The notes beneath the pieces are model-generated. The model was given only the letters and a program-made list of their open reading frames with translations, had not been told where the DNA came from and searched no databases. A stretch of 64,000 bases of DNA from Acinetobacter cumulans (GTDB lineage Bacteria > Pseudomonadota > Gammaproteobacteria > Pseudomonadales > Moraxellaceae): NCBI RefSeq assembly GCF_003024525.3, contig NZ_CP035934.2, forward strand, positions 2,604,001 to 2,668,000. The letters run 5' to 3'. A program made the position numbers and the translations under genes. Below are positions 1 through 9,391 of the stretch, piece after piece (position 1 is the stretch's first letter; each line of letters opens with the position of its first letter).

Positions 1-2156
1 ATAAGCACCAAGATGCCTGAAAGTGCCACCAATAATGCCAAAATACTGATAATTTGAACCAATAAACCGACAATACGTTTTACTTCATCCAGCACCAAAC
101 TCACATCAATAAACACCGTATTGGAAAATTGCTGAATCATGTCAATTAACAAAGGCTTCTGCGCTGGTGGTACATAAAAGCTGGCCAAATAGCTACCCGC
201 GTTTGCATCCATCGTTTGTGGTGAAAAGATAAAAAAGAAATTCGGACTAAAGCTTTCCCACTCTACACTGCGCAAGTTAATCACCGTGGCCTGTAATACG
301 CCCTCAGGTAAACTAAAGGTCAGTCGATCACCAATTTGAATGCCAAGCTCTGTTGCTGTTTTTGCTTCTACAGAAACCTGATGCGACTGGCTAAATTGTT
401 TGGCCCCACTCACAATGACATTATCACTTGGAAATGTGCTGGCTTGGGTCAAATTCAACTCACGGCGTAATGAATTATTGTGTTGTACCAATTGCGTGGC
501 AAAAGGTTGATCATTTTTGGCCACCAAACGCCCACGTACATTTGGATATAGCGGTGTCCCTTTCCAGCCATGTTGGTTCAGTTGTTGCTGAAATGCATCT
601 TTCTCAAACGGCGGTAGACCATATACAAATTGGTTTGGCGTACCTACGGGTAATTGTTGTTGCCAGCGCTCCAATAAATCTGTGCGGAGCACGGCCAATA
701 CCGTGATTAAACTCAGCCCCAAAGCCAATGCAGTAATTTGAAATGCAGTCTGATACGGCGTTCGTACATAAGCAGAAATGCCTAGTTTCAAACGGCGAAT
801 AAATTTCAGTAAACCCCAAATCAAGCCATACAGCACAGCACAAAGTACTAAAATAGCCCCCATCACCCATGCTGTGAGTACAAGATTTTCCGTCAATACC
901 ACACTAAAAATGATGAGGCTAAGCATGCCTGAAAACAGAACCAATAACATAGACTGCACAGACTTTTCTTGTTGTCGAATCACACGTATAGGTGGCGTGT
1001 TGAGGAGTTGCCAAAGCTGAGGCAACACAAAACCTAGTAACAACGTGGCACTGGTCAATAAAGCAATCGGTAATGGTCCCCACAACATGGCAAATGCAGA
1101 AAAAGGAACATTCAGCTGTGGAATCAACTGCATCATCAACTGTAATAAGCCATAGCCAAGCACCACGCCAGCAATCGTACCAAAGCACATTGCTACAGCA
1201 AAAACCACCAATAACAAAAATAGGTAGGCCTTAAAAATCTGAACCTTAGAAGCCCCCATACAACGCAGTAACGCAATATGATCTTGATTTTGCAAAATAT
1301 AGCGTTGGCTACTCAGTGCGATGGCAATACCACAAAGCAAAATGGTTAAAATATTGGCCAGTTGTAAAAAAGTATCCAAATTCGTAATCGGCTTCATTAA
1401 GCGTGTATTACCTTCGCTGGCATTTCTTAAGCGAAGTCCTGCCTGCTGTTCATCTTCAGCTTGTGCGACCTGTGTAGATTGAGTCTTTTGTTGGTTTTTA
1501 AACTGCTTAAAGTCTTGCTCATACTGTTGTATGGCCTTCGGCTCCCCCGCCAATAACACGCGGTAATCAATACGGCTGCCCAGTTGAATCGCATTGGTTT
1601 TTGCTACATCTTGCTGTGCAATCATGACTGTTGGGGAAAAACCACTAAAGCCTAATTCCTGATTCGAATCATGTAAAATTTTGCCACTCACTCGAAATTG
1701 GCCATCTGCAATTGCAATACGATCGCCCAATTTGACCTTGAGCAAATCCATCGCACGTTGGCTCAACCAGACTTCACCTGACTGTAATTGTTGAGCTTTG
1801 GGCTCAATCGTCAGTTCACCCCGCAATGGAAAGTTGGTTTGTATGGCTTTTACATTGACCATCACAAACTGCTCATCTGTATGAGCCATTGAGCTAAATA
1901 CCGTCACTTCAGATTGCTTTAAACCTAGCGCCTGCGCTTGCTCCCGCCATTTTGGAGCAATAGGCTGCGTATCGTTCAGCACCAAATCAGCAGCCAACAT
2001 TTCAGCCGCTTGTAAAGCAACCGCATGTTGTATTTGCTCATTGCTAAACTTGAGTGCCGTAGTGGCACTGATGGCCAAAGTTAAGGCAATAATCAGTAAA
2101 TAAACCCCAGTGGTTTGAAAGCTCTGACGCAGTAAAGGGCTAAATAATGCATTCAT
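1..2156 (-). CDS. ABC transporter permease, FtsX/YbbP-like (partial, C-terminus off the window)
   Basis: Inner-membrane permease of a LolCDE/MacB-type ABC system, probably acting on envelope lipids or lipoproteins. About 718 codons are visible. I checked the reading frame at several points from the start to the window edge and it stays open. The start is the ATG at 2156, two bases after the stop of the ATPase gene, so the pair is very likely translationally coupled. A membrane segment follows the first ~15 residues (GVYLLIIALTLAISATTAL), and hydrophobic stretches return near the left edge, as expected for a protein with helices at the N-terminus and in C-terminal FtsX domains around a large periplasmic region. 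E. coli has the same arrangement: ybbA-ybbP divergent from tesA. The substrate is unknown. The missing C-terminus is due only to the window edge. Confidence 0.85.
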   Translation of the reverse strand, partial: MNALFSPLLRQSFQTTGVYLLIIALTLAISATTALKFSNEQIQHAVALQAAEMLAADLVLNDTQPIAPKWREQAQALGLKQSEVTVFSSMAHTDEQFVMVNVKAIQTNFPLRGELTIEPKAQQLQSGEVWLSQRAMDLLKVKLGDRIAIADGQFRVSGKILHDSNQELGFSGFSPTVMIAQQDVAKTNAIQLGSRIDYRVLLAGEPKAIQQYEQDFKQFKNQQKTQSTQVAQAEDEQQAGLRLRNASEGNTRLMKPITNLDTFLQLANILTILLCGIAIALSSQRYILQNQDHIALLRCMGASKVQIFKAYLFLLLVVFAVAMCFGTIAGVVLGYGLLQLMMQLIPQLNVPFSAFAMLWGPLPIALLTSATLLLGFVLPQLWQLLNTPPIRVIRQQEKSVQSMLLVLFSGMLSLIIFSVVLTENLVLTAWVMGAILVLCAVLYGLIWGLLKFIRRLKLGISAYVRTPYQTAFQITALALGLSLITVLAVLRTDLLERWQQQLPVGTPNQFVYGLPPFEKDAFQQQLNQHGWKGTPLYPNVRGRLVAKNDQPFATQLVQHNNSLRRELNLTQASTFPSDNVIVSGAKQFSQSHQVSVEAKTATELGIQIGDRLTFSLPEGVLQATVINLRSVEWESFSPNFFFIFSPQTMDANAGSYLASFYVPPAQKPLLIDMIQQFSNTVFIDVSLVLDEVKRIVGLLVQIISILALLVALSGILVL

Positions 2157-2158
2157 GC

Positions 2159-2884
2159 TTAGCTCCCCTTTATATGCTCAATGAGCTGGCCATCATGCAA
2201 TTCAAAATGGCGTTGGCATTGCTGGGCTAACTGCTGATCGTGGGTCACCAGCACCAAGGTAGTCCCCAACTCACGATTTAGATTAAACAGCAATTGTTCA
2301 ATCTCTTTGGCTGTTGCTCCATCTAAATTACCTGTCGGTTCATCAGCAAATATAATTTTAGGCTGCCGAATCAATGCGCGTGCAATCGCTACACGCTGTT
2401 GCTCACCGCCAGATAAAACCTTGGGTGTTTGAGCCGCTTGTCGCGTCAAACCTACACGCTCTAATAAAGCGAGTGCCTTTTGCTCTGCTGTTGCATAATG
2501 AAATTTAGCATCTAAACGTAAAGGCAACATCACATTTTCAAGTGCTGTTAAGTGGGGTAAAAGCTGAAAGGACTGAAAGACAAAACCAATATGTTTAAGG
2601 CGAATCACAGCACGTTGTTCTTCATTGAGTGTTTCAACTACTTCTCCACAAACCTGTAAGTGCCCAGAACTGGCCTGATCTAAGGTGGCTAAAATCCCTA
2701 ATAATGTAGACTTCCCCGAGCCAGAACGCCCTGTAATCGCAACTTGCTCACCTGCATGAATGGCTAAATTTAAATTTTCAAAAATACATAATTCTTTATC
2801 TGCAAGTTTTATCTTTTGTGTCAGTTGCTGGGCAGAAATAATTGCCTGTGGCATGATGGATTTATCAGTCGAAGATTGGCTCAT
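2159..2884 (-). CDS. ybbA: ABC transporter ATP-binding protein, YbbA/LolD-like
   Basis: Cytoplasmic ATPase that powers the adjacent FtsX-like permease. The 241-residue protein has the Walker A motif GRSGSGKST, a Q-loop in VFQSFQLLP, the signature LSGGEQQRVAIARAL, Walker B IIFADEPTGNLD and the H-loop histidine in LVTHD. The DEPTGNLD form is typical of the LolD/MacB/YbbA branch. The ATG at 2884 is preceded by a TAGGA-type ribosome-binding site at good spacing; a later Met at residue 11 is a weaker alternative. The gene is divergent from the GDSL esterase, with only about 12 bases between the start codons, so both promoters must overlap or lie inside the coding regions. The gene symbol is by similarity to the E. 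coli ybbA-ybbP/tesA locus. Confidence 0.88.
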   Translation of the reverse strand: MSQSSTDKSIMPQAIISAQQLTQKIKLADKELCIFENLNLAIHAGEQVAITGRSGSGKSTLLGILATLDQASSGHLQVCGEVVETLNEEQRAVIRLKHIGFVFQSFQLLPHLTALENVMLPLRLDAKFHYATAEQKALALLERVGLTRQAAQTPKVLSGGEQQRVAIARALIRQPKIIFADEPTGNLDGATAKEIEQLLFNLNRELGTTLVLVTHDQQLAQQCQRHFELHDGQLIEHIKGS

Positions 2885-2896
2885 AATTTTCCTAAT

Positions 2897-3550
2897 ATGC
2901 GGGCTTATATGCTAAAACGTGTGCAAAAATTTAAAGTTAAAATCGCTATTGTGCCATGCGCACTACTTTTCAGTTTGAGTATGCTCCCTGTGTACGTACA
3001 GGCTAAAACCATTATGATTGTGGGCGATAGTTTAAGTGCAGGCTATGGCATACCCGCACAGCAAGGCTGGGTAAATTTGCTACAAAAGCGCTTAGACCAA
3101 CAGTATCCGAAACAACATAAAGTGGTCAATGCAAGTGTAAGTGGTGAAACCACCAGTGGCGCATTAGCGCGTTTACCCAAATTATTGCAAACACACCGCC
3201 CAGACCTTGTGGTGATTGAATTAGGTGGCAATGATGGCCTGCGTGGGCAACCACCAAAAATGATTGAAAAAAATTTAGCACAATTGGTACAAAAGAGTCA
3301 GCAAGCTAAAGCCAAGGTGGTGCTGTTTGGTATGAAGATTCCACCAAACTATGGCACAGCCTATAGCAAGGCTTTCGAAAATAATTACAAAACTGTGAGT
3401 CAGCAATACAAGGTTCAACTATTGCCCTTCTTTTTAGAAGGCGTTGCGGGTCATAAAAACTTGATCCAAAGCGACCAAATTCATCCAAATGCTAAAGCAC
3501 AGCCTATGCTGTTGAATAATGCCTATCCCTATATTAAGCGTCATTTATAG
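2897..3550 (+). CDS. tesA: GDSL-family periplasmic esterase/thioesterase I (TesA-like)
   Basis: Multifunctional SGNH hydrolase (acyl-CoA thioesterase, arylesterase or lysophospholipase in characterised relatives), exported to the periplasm. An N-terminal signal peptide with a basic start and a hydrophobic core (AIVPCALLFSLSML) ends near VQA. Catalytic blocks are visible: IVGDSLSAGYGI (nucleophile Ser), a Gly in block II, GGNDGLRG (Asn) and DQIHPNA (Asp and His). The start is either the ATG at 2897 or the one at 2909; neither has a clear ribosome-binding site, and both keep the signal peptide. It is divergent from the YbbA/YbbP-like genes exactly as in E. coli, which supports the tesA assignment. 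A strong terminator follows. Confidence 0.87.
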   Translation: MRAYMLKRVQKFKVKIAIVPCALLFSLSMLPVYVQAKTIMIVGDSLSAGYGIPAQQGWVNLLQKRLDQQYPKQHKVVNASVSGETTSGALARLPKLLQTHRPDLVVIELGGNDGLRGQPPKMIEKNLAQLVQKSQQAKAKVVLFGMKIPPNYGTAYSKAFENNYKTVSQQYKVQLLPFFLEGVAGHKNLIQSDQIHPNAKAQPMLLNNAYPYIKRHL

Positions 3551-3560
3551 CAAAACTGAG

Positions 3561-3598
3561 GCATAAAAAAGGCGCTAAACATAGCGCCTTTTTTATGC
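3561..3598. terminator. Bidirectional rho-independent terminator between tesA and can
   Basis: A perfect stem (ggcgcta / tagcgcc) with a four-base loop lies between an A-run and a T-run, so it can terminate both the rightward esterase and the leftward carbonic anhydrase. Confidence 0.9.
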
Positions 3599-3613
3599 AG
3601 AATCTATCAACAG

Positions 3614-4228
3614 TTAAAAGTCGTAGAAACTTACTTTACCTGTTTCGAGTGAATACTCCGCGCCCACTACTTTTAATTTGCCTTGCGCAATTAGGTTTTC
3701 AAGCACTGCAGAACCATGACGTAACTGATTTACCGAAGCAAATACGTTTGAACGTACTGCATGCACTGACAATTTATCTAAATCATCTTTTAGCTCAGTT
3801 TGTAGCAGAATTTCTACAGATGGACGTACACGATTCACGATCGACATTAAATTCGCTGATGGTGGTGTTGCTGGATTCATCAATGCTTCGATAGTGGAAT
3901 GAATTGCGCCACAGTGGGTATGACCTAATACAATGACCAATGGACAGCCAAAGCTATCGGCTGCAAATTCCACACTGCCCACCTGAGATGGTGCAACAAT
4001 ATTCCCTGCAACACGAATAACAAACAAATCGCCCAGACCTTGGTCAAAAACCATTTCGGCAGGTACACGTGAATCTGAACAGCCCAAAATAATTGCAAAC
4101 GGCTCTTGGCTTTCTGCCATCGCTGCACGCTCTTGATGCGTCAAAAGCTTAAGGTGTTGTGTTTGACCACTGACAAAACGTTCATTACCCTTTTTTAAAC
4201 GTTCTAAAGCTTCTTCTGCTGTTAGCAT
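3614..4228 (-). CDS. can: Beta-class carbonic anhydrase
   Basis: Zinc enzyme interconverting CO2 and bicarbonate in the cytoplasm. It supplies bicarbonate for carboxylases and helps pH balance. The 204 residues match the usual length of the family. Zinc ligands and catalytic dyad are all present: Cys50, Asp52 and Arg54 in GCSDSRVP, and His103 and Cys106 in LGHTHCGAI. The gene stands alone, convergent with the esterase and sharing its terminator. The start ATG at 4228 has only a weak GAAGA upstream. The upstream side is a long AT-rich spacer with no other gene. Confidence 0.93.
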   Translation of the reverse strand: MLTAEEALERLKKGNERFVSGQTQHLKLLTHQERAAMAESQEPFAIILGCSDSRVPAEMVFDQGLGDLFVIRVAGNIVAPSQVGSVEFAADSFGCPLVIVLGHTHCGAIHSTIEALMNPATPPSANLMSIVNRVRPSVEILLQTELKDDLDKLSVHAVRSNVFASVNQLRHGSAVLENLIAQGKLKVVGAEYSLETGKVSFYDF

Positions 4229-4712
4229 GTTCTTCTACCCTGATTTGAAGTTAACATATTTTATGCTTGCCTATTTTGAATGTCACTTGCAAAAAGCAAT
4301 AGTGCGTAATTTTTTTATAATATTTTGTTACATTTATCACTTATTTCAATCTCACACCACTTCGCACAAGCACATTCTACTTGCAATCCACCATGCAAGA
4401 GCTATGCCGATTCAAATGAATAGCATCGATCTGGACTGAACATCTTCATACATTCTGAGCACAATCAAAGTGAATGAAAACTCGCTCAATGCAACAATGT
4501 TGTATGCACACCTAAAACACATATTTTATTTAACTCCATCACATTTTAAGCTGTGTTTTTCACGCCACGTTCACAACAAAATCGTGACTTATAACGCGAT
4601 TTCATTAAAATAAAAGCATAAGTCATTTCAATTAAAGCATTTTTTGCAATCAATAAATTGATCTACGAATCACGATAATAATTTTTAGCACATTTCTAAG
4701 GGGTGAATGTCA
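4229..4712. other. Intergenic spacer between divergent carbonic anhydrase and lipase-like gene
   Basis: About 480 bases of AT-rich sequence that must hold the two divergent promoters. The only clear signal is the AAGGGGTGA ribosome-binding site at 4698-4706 for the hydrolase. Short open frames here have no ribosome-binding site or protein-like composition. No RNA gene or riboswitch was recognised. Confidence 0.6.
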
Positions 4713-5753
4713 ATGAAAGGATTGCATTTGACAGCACAAAGGATCCTTCAACTCGCTGGACTGTGTTTGGCGTGTATAACAAGTATCTCAAGTTTAGCTG
4801 CTCAAACGACGCAACCAACGTCAACATTTACCACGCCTTATATTTTACAAGACTATTTAAGCCAAGAACGAAAAGCCGCTGGCTTAGTATCGAAGAGCAT
4901 ACAAGTAGGCAATGTAAAGTGGACTTATAACGAGGGAGGTTCTCGAAGTTCACCTTCAATCCTATTGATTCATGGTCTTGCAGGTAACCGCGACAATTGG
5001 AATCGTGTGGCACATTATCTTACGCCTTACTATCATGTGATTATTCCAGACTTACCAACCAATGGTGATACTCAAGTTCCCTCCGATTTTGATATTTCTG
5101 TCCCCAATGTGACCGAGCAACTGCGTCAATTTGTGATTAAAATTGATGTTGAAGATAAGCTGAATATCGCAGGACATTCATTAGGTGGTTCTATTGCGAC
5201 TTTATATGCTTCACAATTCCCCTTCGATACTCAAAGTTTATTTTTGATCAACAGTGCAGGCATTTATAAAAAAGCCAATACTATTTATAGCAAAGACCCG
5301 TATTTTTTAAAAAACCTCATTGTGAGCAAACCCGGTGATTTAGATGAAGTTAGCCATCAGCTGATGCAACAGCCACCAAATGTACCGTTTAAACTCAAAC
5401 AAGCCCAAGAAAAAGTCCTTATTGCTCAGTCGCCTCAAACACAAAAAATGATTGAGCAAATCATTACACTTAATCGAATTTACACACCTGATAGTTTTGC
5501 ACGCTTAGCGCGAAATGTAGAAGCACCCACCTTAATTTTATGGGGTAAGCAGGACAAGATTATTAATGTCGAAGCGGCAAATGAATTAAAATCCTTATTG
5601 AAACGTGCTGAAGCTCCTGTCATTCTTAATAATGTCGGTCACATGCCGATTATTGAGGCCGATCAAGAAGTGGCGAATCACTATTTACCCTTTCTGGCCA
5701 AAAGCCAAAAATTTATCAATCCGCTTACGGATAAACTCATTCCTTTAAATTAG
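4713..5753 (+). CDS. Secreted alpha/beta hydrolase, lipase-like
   Basis: Predicted exported serine hydrolase of the alpha/beta fold, most like small lipases/esterases of Moraxella and Psychrobacter (family V type; recalled, not searched). A signal peptide occupies about the first 30 residues (LAGLCLACITSISSLAAQ). The oxyanion-hole motif HGLAGNRDNW, the nucleophile elbow GHSLGGS, the acid in WGKQDKI and the catalytic His in NNVGHMPI are all visible. I chose the ATG at 4713 because the strong AAGGGGTGA ribosome-binding site sits seven bases upstream; the ATG two codons earlier is too close. The stop is 15 bases from the next gene, so the two probably form an operon. The substrate is not determinable from sequence. 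Confidence 0.82.
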   Translation: MKGLHLTAQRILQLAGLCLACITSISSLAAQTTQPTSTFTTPYILQDYLSQERKAAGLVSKSIQVGNVKWTYNEGGSRSSPSILLIHGLAGNRDNWNRVAHYLTPYYHVIIPDLPTNGDTQVPSDFDISVPNVTEQLRQFVIKIDVEDKLNIAGHSLGGSIATLYASQFPFDTQSLFLINSAGIYKKANTIYSKDPYFLKNLIVSKPGDLDEVSHQLMQQPPNVPFKLKQAQEKVLIAQSPQTQKMIEQIITLNRIYTPDSFARLARNVEAPTLILWGKQDKIINVEAANELKSLLKRAEAPVILNNVGHMPIIEADQEVANHYLPFLAKSQKFINPLTDKLIPLN

Positions 5754-5768
5754 GTACACCCAGACAGT

Positions 5769-6776
5769 ATGCAAAAGCACCCTATGATTGAGCAGCTCAT
5801 TGAAGCTCAACTTAATTTTTTAGATCACACTTTTAGCCAAAGCCCTACTGTCGACACTGAGTTTGTTCATTTTTATCAATGGTTCCGAAAGCAACCGCTG
5901 CAACAGCTCTGGTCTTTTGAACAGATTCATGGCCTGATTGAAAAGCAAATATTACAAACACCGGCCTCTGGTTTTTTAATCGAACAAATTGCAGAACATA
6001 TCAAATTTGCCTTGGTGCATCCCATCAATGACAGCACAACAATTGCCGATATTATCCCTGTGCTCACCGTAGATAAAATTGCGCAATATGTCGCAAGTAA
6101 AAGTGGACATCGTCAACGCCTTATTAAAACCATGGTGAATAATCCTGCTTTTTCAGCCATGATTAGCCAGCTCATACAGCATTCCATTCAAGACTATCTT
6201 GATAACTCAGTACTGGCCAAAAGCGTACCTGGCGTATCGCGCTTTATGAAAATGGGTAAATCTGTACTAGAAAATGTCACCGATACAAACTTAGATGATG
6301 CAGTTGCCAAGTACTTACAAAAAAATATTCTAAAGCTCAGCCAAATGAGTGAAACTGTATTAAATCAGCACTTTGATGACCATAAGCTGTATCATTTCCA
6401 AGCCAATCTTTGGCATAAAATCAAAGCAATGCCTGTGTCTGTACTTAAAAATTATATTGAAGTTCAAGACCTCCCAGCCACTGTAGGCATGGGTGCAGAA
6501 ATTTGGGATTTTATTCGTCAAAGTGAATATTTAAAACAACAAGTGCATGATGGTGTGTATGCATGGTATGTGCGTAATGCGGAGCGCCCTTTTGACTTAT
6601 TACTGCGCGATTTAAATATTGATGAAGCGCTAATTCAACATGAATTAAGTGCACTGCTACAACCTGTCATACAGCAAATGATCGCTTCAGGTTGGTTACG
6701 GGAACGTTCACGCCATTATTTAGAGCAGTTCTATTACGCAGCTGAAACTTTAAAAATTTTAGCCATATCTGAATAA
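5769..6776 (+). CDS. Uncharacterised 335-residue helical protein following the lipase-like gene
   Basis: I do not recognise a family. The protein is soluble-looking, without a signal peptide or convincing membrane segment, rich in Gln, Leu and Ile, and predicted by eye to be mostly helical. It contains repeated short amphipathic segments such as LIEKQILQ and LIQHSIQDYL. It starts 15 bases after the lipase-like hydrolase and ends at a strong terminator, so the two genes are probably co-transcribed. A link to lipase folding or lipid metabolism can be suggested only from this pairing. The start at 5769 has no strong ribosome-binding site; an in-frame ATG at 5784 is possible. Confidence 0.75.
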   Translation: MQKHPMIEQLIEAQLNFLDHTFSQSPTVDTEFVHFYQWFRKQPLQQLWSFEQIHGLIEKQILQTPASGFLIEQIAEHIKFALVHPINDSTTIADIIPVLTVDKIAQYVASKSGHRQRLIKTMVNNPAFSAMISQLIQHSIQDYLDNSVLAKSVPGVSRFMKMGKSVLENVTDTNLDDAVAKYLQKNILKLSQMSETVLNQHFDDHKLYHFQANLWHKIKAMPVSVLKNYIEVQDLPATVGMGAEIWDFIRQSEYLKQQVHDGVYAWYVRNAERPFDLLLRDLNIDEALIQHELSALLQPVIQQMIASGWLRERSRHYLEQFYYAAETLKILAISE

Positions 6777-6791
6777 GCAAACAGATCAAAT

Positions 6792-6821
6792 AAAAAAAGC
6801 CGCTTTAGGCGGCTTTTTTTA
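6792..6821. terminator. Bidirectional rho-independent terminator
   Basis: An A-run, the stem agccgc / gcggct and a T-run sit between the convergent 335-residue gene and the TonB receptor, 8 bases from the receptor stop. Confidence 0.9.
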
Positions 6822-6829
6822 TTGGCAAA

Positions 6830-8884
6830 TTAGAATTTGATATTCATACCAACAGTATATCTACGACCATCCAACACAATATCGTATTCTCCATTGGTAA
6901 TTTCTTTATTGGCCAAGTTATAAACCCCAGCTGTTAAGCTTAACTTTTCGCTGGCTTTAAATACTGCACCAGCATCAAATGTACCATAAGCTGGTGTACC
7001 ACTCGCCATAGACGTACGGCTTAAGTAATCACTGGTTTTACCACGGTAGTTATAATCCATCCATGTATTCCAACGATCTGAAACATCATAATCTAAACCA
7101 ATGTTAAGCATGTGCTTTGGCATTTTATTTAAAGGCTGACCTTTAAACTCACCGCTTTTTTGCTCAGATTCTGTATAAGTATAGCTTGTGCTCGCACTTA
7201 AATTATCCAGTAAGTCATAATCTAATGTGAATTCAACACCTTTCATTTCAGCATCAGACACGTTCATCATTTGGCTAACAAAACGGTAAGGTTTACCATT
7301 CGCCTCACATTTCCAATCTTCTACAGGTGAACTGTTTGTGGTTCCTGGTGTTTCACATAAGCGGTCTTCAACAATTTTATCTTTAAAGTCTGACTTAAAG
7401 ACCATTAAGCTGGTATTGAGGCCCAAACTAGGATCTGAAAAATTAAAGCCCAACTCATAGCTTGTGCTCTTTTCTGGAGAAAGGTTTGGATTACCAATAA
7501 TCACACCACTACCTTTACCAGTACGGCTACCAAAACCTTCAGAAATTTGGCTGATGGTTGGTTGTTTATAACCTGTGCTTACACCACCTTTTAAAGTCAA
7601 AGCATCCGTTAAGTGATAAACACCGTAAATTCGCGGGGTAATTTCGCCACCGAAATATTGATCTTTATTGAATCGAGCACCAACTGTTAATGCAAAATTA
7701 TCAGTAATGTTCCACTCATTTTCTGCATACAATGCAAATAACCAACGTTCAAGCGAAGTTACACCGGTAACACTCGCTAAACCATTGGTCGTATCGGTAA
7801 TTTCTTCTGTTTGATACTGACCACCAACTGTTAAAGTATGATCGCCCAAGAAGAATGTCCCTTGTGTATTGAATACTTTTAAGTCTTCTTGTTTACGATC
7901 CGCAACTGCGCCACTATACACTTTCTTGGTTTTTTCGTCTTGGAAATATGAATCAAGAATAAATGTATCATAATGCGCCTTGTGGGTTAAGGTGTACATT
8001 TCTTTTTCATTTTCGTTGATAGACGCTTCTGCTGCCGTACCAACACTCTTACCTAAAGTTGTGGTGTATTGCTGTCCACTAAAATCATAGCGTAAGCCAA
8101 TGTCGTTGTTTTCATCGACACTCCACACCAATTCAGTGCCCAGTTTTTTGACTTTTTTCTCAGATTCACTTGAACCTGATTTTTGTCCTTCGCCACCAAT
8201 ATAATCACTTTCATCATTGCCTTGGAAATTACCATCCAAGCTCAAAGAGAGTTTGTCTTTAATCAGCGGGCCTGTCGCATAAAAACCAACACCGTAGCTG
8301 TCATTGGCATAGTCGTTATCTGATTTTGTATATTCGGGAGAGATGCTACCGTGCCAATCGCTTGATGAGGCTTTTTTAGTAATAATATTAATTACACCGC
8401 CCATTGCATCTGAACCATACAATGAAGACATTGGGCCGCGTACCACTTCAATACGCTCAATCATATCAATAGGTGGTAAATAAGCGCCAATCTTACCGCC
8501 GTCTGTACCATTACCATTGACTGTTCGGCCAGCACTGACAGGACGTCCATTCACCAAATACTTGGTATAACTTGCCCCCATCCCACGAATGGTAATTTCC
8601 TTATTGTTACCGCCCCCTTGTACCGAAACACCCGGCATATTTTTCACGGCATCAATAACATCGGTATATGATTTTTTTTGTAATTCCTCACCCGTAATCA
8701 CTGAAATTGAAGCAGGTGCATCGGCAATGTTTTGCTCGAAACCGCCAGCGGTTGTTACAACAATGGTTTCAAGTTTTGTCAGATTCTCTTGAACAGCAGA
8801 ATTTTGCTCATTTGCTTGTAATTGCGCAGTGAATGCTGATGCAACTGCAAATGCTAAAGTTGAACGAATCAATGGCTTATTCAT
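6830..8884 (-). CDS. TonB-dependent outer-membrane receptor, catecholate-siderophore type (CirA/FepA/IrgA-like)
   Basis: Gated beta-barrel that imports an iron-siderophore complex using TonB energy. The 684 residues begin with a signal peptide ending near LQA, followed by a TonB-box-like ETIVVTT around residue 40. A plug domain contains NMPGVSVQGG, IRGMGASYTKYLVNGRP and RIEVVRGPMSSLYGSDAMGG, which is the pattern of CirA/IrgA relatives. The rest is barrel and ends in the expected aromatic residue (MNIKF). Two cysteines in an extracellular-loop-like segment (CETPG...WKCEANG) are also typical of catecholate receptors. A good Fur-like box lies upstream, so iron repression is expected. No siderophore biosynthesis genes are nearby, which suggests use of siderophores from other sources or encoded elsewhere. 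Confidence 0.9.
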   Translation of the reverse strand: MNKPLIRSTLAFAVASAFTAQLQANEQNSAVQENLTKLETIVVTTAGGFEQNIADAPASISVITGEELQKKSYTDVIDAVKNMPGVSVQGGGNNKEITIRGMGASYTKYLVNGRPVSAGRTVNGNGTDGGKIGAYLPPIDMIERIEVVRGPMSSLYGSDAMGGVINIITKKASSSDWHGSISPEYTKSDNDYANDSYGVGFYATGPLIKDKLSLSLDGNFQGNDESDYIGGEGQKSGSSESEKKVKKLGTELVWSVDENNDIGLRYDFSGQQYTTTLGKSVGTAAEASINENEKEMYTLTHKAHYDTFILDSYFQDEKTKKVYSGAVADRKQEDLKVFNTQGTFFLGDHTLTVGGQYQTEEITDTTNGLASVTGVTSLERWLFALYAENEWNITDNFALTVGARFNKDQYFGGEITPRIYGVYHLTDALTLKGGVSTGYKQPTISQISEGFGSRTGKGSGVIIGNPNLSPEKSTSYELGFNFSDPSLGLNTSLMVFKSDFKDKIVEDRLCETPGTTNSSPVEDWKCEANGKPYRFVSQMMNVSDAEMKGVEFTLDYDLLDNLSASTSYTYTESEQKSGEFKGQPLNKMPKHMLNIGLDYDVSDRWNTWMDYNYRGKTSDYLSRTSMASGTPAYGTFDAGAVFKASEKLSLTAGVYNLANKEITNGEYDIVLDGRRYTVGMNIKF

Positions 8885-8972
8885 ACTCGTATGCCCTTAC
8901 TTACTATCTATGGATGGTCTTTGATTTTCGGGGCTCAGTGTAACAAAATACAAACGTAATGCAATTATAATT

Positions 8973-8991
8973 AATAATTATTCTCATTATT
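8973..8991 (-). promoter_or_regulatory. Putative Fur box for the TonB receptor
   Basis: Read on the minus strand the 19 bases are AATAATGAGAATAATTATT, matching about 15 of 19 positions of the classical Fur consensus GATAATGATAATCATTATC. It lies about 90-107 bases before the receptor start codon and is surrounded by further overlapping AATWATT half-sites. Confidence 0.75.
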
Positions 8992-9343
8992 GATTAATAA
9001 TTCATATCCTCAACAATAAAAAATGAAACTCATTATCCCATTAAAGTGAGGTTTTTCGACACGCTAAGTGAGATGGTGATTTTTCCAAGTTACTAGGGTC
9101 ACTTCTATTTGTAGACTCATTTGGCCATATTTTAAGGTGAATAAATAACCAAATTTCACGTGCATTTTATTTAACCTACGAAAGCAGTGCACTAAATAAA
9201 AACAAGTTTATTATTTTTATTACTTTAAGCTTAGCAACAGTACTCCCCCCTCAATGGATAGAATGTGGACTGTCCAATGGTCAAGCAAGTATCTACACGC
9301 CATTTTTATAACACCAAAAATGTAGCTGTCATAAAATGTGGCA

Positions 9344-9377
9344 CAAAAAAAATAGCCTCAAATTGAGGCTATTTTTT
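9344..9377 (-). terminator. Rho-independent terminator after nfuA
   Basis: The stem tagcctca / tgaggcta is flanked by A- and T-runs and lies 15 bases after the nfuA stop. The T-run on both strands could let it work in both directions. Confidence 0.88.
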
Positions 9378-9391
9378 TAATTTCTAAGTGC

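Larger units (their letters stand above)
8885..9391. other. Intergenic region upstream of the TonB receptor and downstream of nfuA
   Basis: About 500 bases. The right end holds the nfuA terminator and the left part holds the Fur-like box at 8973-8991 and the receptor promoter. The middle (about 9000-9340) is AT-rich with no gene or structure that I can support. Confidence 0.6.

Noticed and set aside
1..2156. Absence of a closed frame in the first 2.1 kb, which might suggest a pseudogene
   Set aside because: Translation in the frame set by ATG 2156 stays open at several checked points up to the first base; the gene is simply cut by the window edge.
4227..4439. 70-residue frame on the plus strand overlapping the start of the carbonic anhydrase gene
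   Set aside because: It begins inside the divergent gene's start, has no ribosome-binding site, and its composition (AT-driven Phe, His, Ile) is not protein-like.
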